A stretch of 10,009 bases of DNA from an uncultured Bacillota bacterium (GTDB lineage Bacteria; Bacillota_I; Bacilli_A; RFN20; CAG-449). Location of the stretch: NCBI GenBank assembly GCA_905204225.1, contig CAJKZK010000066.1, positions 1 through 10,009 of the forward strand, in the 5' to 3' direction. The notes under the pieces are model-generated. The model was not told where the DNA came from. It did not search any database and worked only from the letters and a program-made list of their open reading frames with translations. Of this stretch, positions 6,788 to 10,009 are shown piece after piece. Numbering within the stretch: position 1 is the stretch's first letter; each line of letters begins with the position of its first letter. Both the position numbers and the translations under genes were made by a program.

Positions 6788-6876
6788 AATCATTGATAAT
6801 AAATAATATTATCATTCCTTTATGCTAATTCCCTTTTCAAAATTTGTTAAAATTTTTAATTTCTCAACTTTTGATA
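6738..6876 (-). ncRNA. Putative small RNA or leader, about 140 nt
   Basis: A strong promoter (6882-6910) and an intrinsic terminator (6738-6787) bracket about 140 bases on the minus strand with no credible gene. The only ATG-initiated frames are very short (one of 9 codons at 6816), and none has a properly spaced Shine-Dalgarno. A second AT-only-loop hairpin (TGATAAT 6794-6800 / ATTATCA 6808-6814) sits before the terminator. I do not recognise a known RNA family. It could be a trans-acting small RNA, a decaying remnant of a former gene, or an attenuated upstream leader of hrcA. Confidence 0.4.
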
Positions 6877-6881
6877 AAACA

Positions 6882-6910
6882 ATTATACAATATGTTTAAC
6901 TTTATTTCAA
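6882..6910 (-). promoter_or_regulatory. Sigma-A-type promoter without a downstream gene
   Basis: On the minus strand, TTGAAA (6905-6910), 17 bases, TATAAT (6882-6887). Spacing and boxes are close to consensus. It lies just past the stop of the free ABC ATPase (6927), and the next start codon with a good ribosome site is hrcA, 250 bases away beyond a terminator and another promoter. Confidence 0.65.
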
Positions 6911-6926
6911 ACACTTTTTAATTTTA

Positions 6927-7523
6927 TTAAATTAAATTTAACTTTCCTTTATTAAGTTTTAATTGTTTACCATATTTATTAGTTCTTTTATCATGAGAAA
7001 TCATAATTATTAATACTTCTTTAGATAAATTATTAATAATTTCCATTAATTTATTAAAATGATCATTATCAAGCATAGCTGTTACTTCATCAAGAATATA
7101 AATCTTTTTCTTTTTATTTATTTCAATATTTAACGCTAATAAAATTTCTTCTCCACCAGATAAAGTATTTACATCTTGTTTCATCTCTAAATCTATAAAA
7201 TTATTTTCACTATTACTTAAATCTAAATTCTCTTTTACATTTAAATAAGGAATTAAATTATTTTTAGAAAATATATAACTAATAAATTTTTCTCGAGCTT
7301 GATTATATTCTTTTTTAGATAATTTAGAAACATCAACATTATTAAAATAAAATTTACCTTCATATTTATTATCTAATAATCCTATAATATAGCTTAAAGT
7401 AGTTTTACCACTTCCATTATCTCCATTAATTACATATAATCCTGTTTCTGAAAATTTATAATTTAAATTATCTAATACAATATTATTATTAAATCTCTTT
7501 GTTATATTTTTTAATTCAATCAT
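6927..7523 (-). CDS. ABC transporter ATP-binding protein, free-standing
   Basis: This 198-residue nucleotide-binding subunit would power the adjacent permeases from the inner face of the membrane. It has Walker A GDNGSGKTT (34-42), signature LSGGE (121-125), Walker B IYILDE (141-146, catalytic Glu 146) and the switch His 177. Two departures stand out. The Q-loop position reads FSKNNL (Ser86) instead of FQ, and the residues after the signature (EEILLALNIEI) lack the usual QRVAIARA pattern. It is shorter than the common 220-230 residues and ends soon after the H-loop. The ATG is preceded by GAGGTG and lies 8 bases after the stop of the small permease. It is closest in style to MacB/LolD-type and bacteriocin-export ATPases. 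The substrate is unknown. Confidence 0.9.
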   Translation of the reverse strand: MIELKNITKRFNNNIVLDNLNYKFSETGLYVINGDNGSGKTTLSYIIGLLDNKYEGKFYFNNVDVSKLSKKEYNQAREKFISYIFSKNNLIPYLNVKENLDLSNSENNFIDLEMKQDVNTLSGGEEILLALNIEINKKKKIYILDEVTAMLDNDHFNKLMEIINNLSKEVLIIMISHDKRTNKYGKQLKLNKGKLNLI

Positions 7524-7531
7524 AAATCACC

Positions 7532-8128
7532 TCAATAAAAATTCCTAATTGTCTTTATTATTTTTTCATTGTTATATGGAATAAAATAAAATGGTAAACT
7601 AATAATCATATATATTAAAAATAATATTAATAACAAGACAAAATTATTTATAGACAAATTGACAATTAACAATCTTAAATTAAAAACCATAGTTATAACT
7701 AAACTTATTAAATAAAATCCAATAATTGAAAAAATAATATTTATAAAAAATATTGCTAAGTTTATTAAATAAAATAAACCATTAGATTTCATTACATTAA
7801 AACCTTTTATTTTCATTAAACAAATTATTTCATTATTATATTTATAATTAATAAAATTATTTAAAAAATAAAATATAAAAAGCACAATAAATAAAATACC
7901 TAAACCTAAAACAAATCCACTTCCACCTATACCACCTTGTCCGATAGTTGATATTATTTTATATTGCTGATATGTTGCATCTTGGTAATTATTTAAATAT
8001 TGATCCAAATTAAAATTACAAAATGAAAACATAATTAAAATTACACTTAATAAAAAGACATTAATTAATGATGTAAAAATATTTTGTTTAAATAAATATT
8101 TAAATGTTTTTAAAATATATGTTCTCAT
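7532..8128 (-). CDS. Small FtsX/MacB-like ABC permease
   Basis: This 198-residue, very hydrophobic protein appears to have four membrane segments (about 17-37, 70-93, 115-150 including a turn, and 160-184). The cytoplasmic loop between segments 2 and 3 carries MKIKGF (105-110), like the L-K-x-x-G coupling motif of FtsX-fold permeases. The loop between segments 1 and 2, which is large in MacB or FtsX, is reduced to about 30 residues including a Gly-rich stretch (IGQGGIGGSG, 62-71). Its ATG overlaps the stop of the upstream fusion gene (ATGA), so the two are translationally coupled. Family assignment rests on topology and context rather than clear sequence identity. It probably pairs with the permease half of the upstream fusion. 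Confidence 0.75.
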   Translation of the reverse strand: MRTYILKTFKYLFKQNIFTSLINVFLLSVILIMFSFCNFNLDQYLNNYQDATYQQYKIISTIGQGGIGGSGFVLGLGILFIVLFIFYFLNNFINYKYNNEIICLMKIKGFNVMKSNGLFYLINLAIFFINIIFSIIGFYLISLVITMVFNLRLLIVNLSINNFVLLLILFLIYMIISLPFYFIPYNNEKIIKTIRNFY

Positions 8129-10009
8129 TTTCTTTCAACCCTTTTATAAAATAAACATGATAAAAATAAACTTAATATACATAAGCTTGCTATTAATAAA
8201 AATGTTTTTAAATTAATAATAGGTAAATAACCAAATTGACTAACTGGATCAACTGAAGCTATTAAAGCAAATATATACCCTAAAGGAATAACTAAAATAA
8301 AACGAATTATTGAAGGAAAAAAATTAATAAAATCTATTTTAAATTCATTTAATCCCATTTTCTTTAAAATAATATTATTCTTTTTATTAGTGTATATTAT
8401 AAAAAATGTATAAAATAATTCTATAACTATTTGACAAACTATACTTGTAATAAAAAGTATTCTTACCCAAAAAGCAGACATTAAATCTGTTTTATAATAA
8501 ATAATTTTATTAAAATTTAATTTTCCATTATATATATCTTTTATATAATTTACCAAATCTTTACTTTCAGCATTAGGTTCATAAGAAATAGAAATATTAT
8601 TTCTACTTAAAAAATCAAATTTTTCTTCTCTATTTTTTAAATTTAACAACAAACTATATTTAGGGCAGTTATCAAAAATTTTTTGTAAAGTATTATCTGA
8701 TAATACAACATAAAGCCATTCACTAAAAAAATCAACATCTATATCATATAATCTATCCATACTAAGCCCATTAGGAAAAACATCTTTTAAATTTGGATAA
8801 TAATCTTCATTTTTTGAAGCTGGAGCATCTTCAAATTCAGCTTTTTCAACAAAAAACTTATCAGATATTTTATTATCAAACAAATAAATAGTATCGTCTT
8901 CTAATTCTTCTTCTATTTTAATATTAAAACGAAATTCAGCATAATTTTTATTAACATAATGTATTTTTTTATAAGAATACCCTTTTTGAGACGTAGTATT
9001 CCAAAATCCATTTTTATCAAAATCATAACAAATATCAACTTTACTAATATAATTAGATAGCAAATTAGGATTAAAATACATAAAATTCTCTTGATAATTA
9101 TCATTTATTTTTAATGGTAATATATAAACTTTGCCATTATATCGAACATTAACTCTTAATTCATCAATAGAATTAAATTTATCTTTTGTTGCACTTAAAA
9201 TTTCATTTGCACAATTAGGATTTAAATATACAACATTACTTTCATTAATATCATAATCAAATATAATTAGTTGGTCACTTTCTGATCTATGAAATCCATA
9301 ATCAGCCGAATATATACCATCTATAAATTCTATATATTTTCCATCTTCATTTACAATTCTTCCACCTACATATTTATAAATGTCATTAGGATATTTTTTT
9401 TCAATTAATTCATTATTTTCAAAATTATTATATTTTAAAGTTAAATAATTTAAATTTGAAAAACTATCATTTATAAAATTTTTAGGTTCTTCAAGTAAAA
9501 TAAATCCACCTAAAATAATCAATCCACAAAATATAATTGAAATAAAAGTAGTAAACAAATGTACTAGCAAAGAATTTTTAAACGAGTTAAATAACAACAA
9601 AATATTTAATTTACTTTTATTTTTAATTTCAACATCTATTTTTTCATTATTAACATCTTCACTTTTTTCTACACTTATATTTCCTTTATTTAAATGATAA
9701 ATAAAATTAGCAATTTCTTTTAATTCGCCTAAGTGACTAACAATAATTATTAAAGCATTTTTAGAAAGTTTCTTTATCTTTTCAATAACAATATTTACAT
9801 TATTTTTATCTAAACAAGCAGTTATTTCATCTAATAAATATATCTTCTTACCTTCTTTTAAAGAATAATTTAATGCAAGTAATTGTTGTTGACCTTGTGA
9901 TAAATTATTAATGATTTTTTTGTTAGATTTTATTTTTTTATTTTCTAAAATTAAATCTAAATTTTCATTTTGATTAGAGCTTAGGTATGATATTAAATTA
10001 TTTTTTTGA
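8125..10009 (-). CDS. ABC ATPase-permease fusion, 5' end off window
   Basis: A single open frame runs from the window edge to the stop at 8125: 627 complete residues, with the N-terminus (Walker A and about the first 85 residues) missing. The visible part starts at the Q-loop Gln (QKNNL). It then shows signature LSQGQ (residues 36-40 of the visible part), Walker B IYLLDE (56-61) and the switch His 92. A charged linker (about 110-133) leads into a permease: one membrane segment (about 149-172), an outer domain of about 340 residues (173-510), then three segments with LKKMG (548-552) in the loop between the second and third. This is the MacB layout. The TTG at 9598-9600 is not a start, since the frame continues upstream without a stop and encodes conserved ATPase motifs. 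The outer domain is unrecognised, rich in Asn, Asp and Tyr, and has few cysteines. Confidence 0.88.
   Translation of the reverse strand, partial: QKNNLISYLSSNQNENLDLILENKKIKSNKKIINNLSQGQQQLLALNYSLKEGKKIYLLDEITACLDKNNVNIVIEKIKKLSKNALIIIVSHLGELKEIANFIYHLNKGNISVEKSEDVNNEKIDVEIKNKSKLNILLLFNSFKNSLLVHLFTTFISIIFCGLIILGGFILLEEPKNFINDSFSNLNYLTLKYNNFENNELIEKKYPNDIYKYVGGRIVNEDGKYIEFIDGIYSADYGFHRSESDQLIIFDYDINESNVVYLNPNCANEILSATKDKFNSIDELRVNVRYNGKVYILPLKINDNYQENFMYFNPNLLSNYISKVDICYDFDKNGFWNTTSQKGYSYKKIHYVNKNYAEFRFNIKIEEELEDDTIYLFDNKISDKFFVEKAEFEDAPASKNEDYYPNLKDVFPNGLSMDRLYDIDVDFFSEWLYVVLSDNTLQKIFDNCPKYSLLLNLKNREEKFDFLSRNNISISYEPNAESKDLVNYIKDIYNGKLNFNKIIYYKTDLMSAFWVRILFITSIVCQIVIELFYTFFIIYTNKKNNIILKKMGLNEFKIDFINFFPSIIRFILVIPLGYIFALIASVDPVSQFGYLPIINLKTFLLIASLCILSLFLSCLFYKRVERK

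Noticed and set aside
6789..6818. Nine-codon frame MIILFIIND in the putative small RNA
   Set aside because: The AAAGGA directly abuts the ATG with no spacing, and the next purine-rich site is about 15 bases away, so translation is unlikely.
7524..8128. Small permease as a frameshifted fragment of a larger MacB-like gene
   Set aside because: It has its own ATG in an ATGA overlap, a complete four-segment topology and a clean stop with a ribosome site for the next gene, so an intact short gene is more likely.
8913..9104. Minus-strand frame inside the ABC fusion gene
   Set aside because: It is an Ile/Leu-rich out-of-frame shadow caused by extreme AT content, lying wholly within the intact fusion frame.
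1..10009. CRISPR arrays, insertion sequences, integrase or attachment sites
   Set aside because: No regularly spaced repeats, transposase frames or flanking direct repeats were seen. The CIRCE copies are the only repeated inverted elements.
1..10009. Alternative genetic code (UGA = Trp) suggested by the mollicute-like AT content
   Set aside because: Trp codons checked in mgtE are UGG, and UGA serves as the true stop of the fusion gene (8125) and of the small permease (7532).

Overview
The window comes from a very AT-rich, low-GC Gram-positive (Bacillota, Bacilli/Erysipelotrichia-like) chromosome. The evidence is the gene order hrcA-grpE-dnaK-dnaJ under CIRCE control, a DnaK lacking the N-terminal insertion of Gram-negative Hsp70s, strong Shine-Dalgarno sites, CCA-encoding tRNAs in an order that matches the Bacillus subtilis trnB cluster, and the standard bacterial code (UGG for Trp, UGA as a true stop). 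The species cannot be named from this. Every supported gene lies on the minus strand, so the window is read from right to left.

Right part (6927-10009): an ABC-transporter operon. Its first gene enters from beyond the right edge and is one uninterrupted frame that fuses an ABC ATPase to an FtsX/MacB-like permease with a roughly 340-residue outer domain. It overlaps by ATGA a small 198-residue FtsX-like permease with almost no outer domain, followed 8 bases later by a free-standing 198-residue ABC ATPase. Together they supply two ATPases and two permease halves, enough for one asymmetric heterodimeric transporter. The substrate is unknown. This block is clearly poorer in GC than the rest.

Spacer (6633-6926): from right to left, a strong sigma-A-type promoter, about 140 bases with no credible reading frame, and a hairpin with a T-tract. 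This layout suggests a small RNA, or a leader/attenuator. Next comes the heat-shock promoter with two CIRCE operators.

Middle (1977-6632): the HrcA-regulated chaperone operon hrcA-grpE-dnaK-dnaJ. The first three genes are tightly coupled. A hairpin separates dnaK from dnaJ, and a strong terminator follows dnaJ. HrcA represses its own operon, and DnaK/DnaJ/GrpE form the Hsp70 folding cycle.

Left part (1-1976): mgtE, a CBS-domain magnesium channel, then a three-tRNA operon (elongator Met, Ile2 with CAT anticodon, Ser-TGA) with its own consensus-like promoter and a modest terminator.

The chaperone, mgtE and tRNA regions are ordinary. The points most worth a second look are the asymmetric ABC cassette, the putative small RNA, and the double CIRCE.
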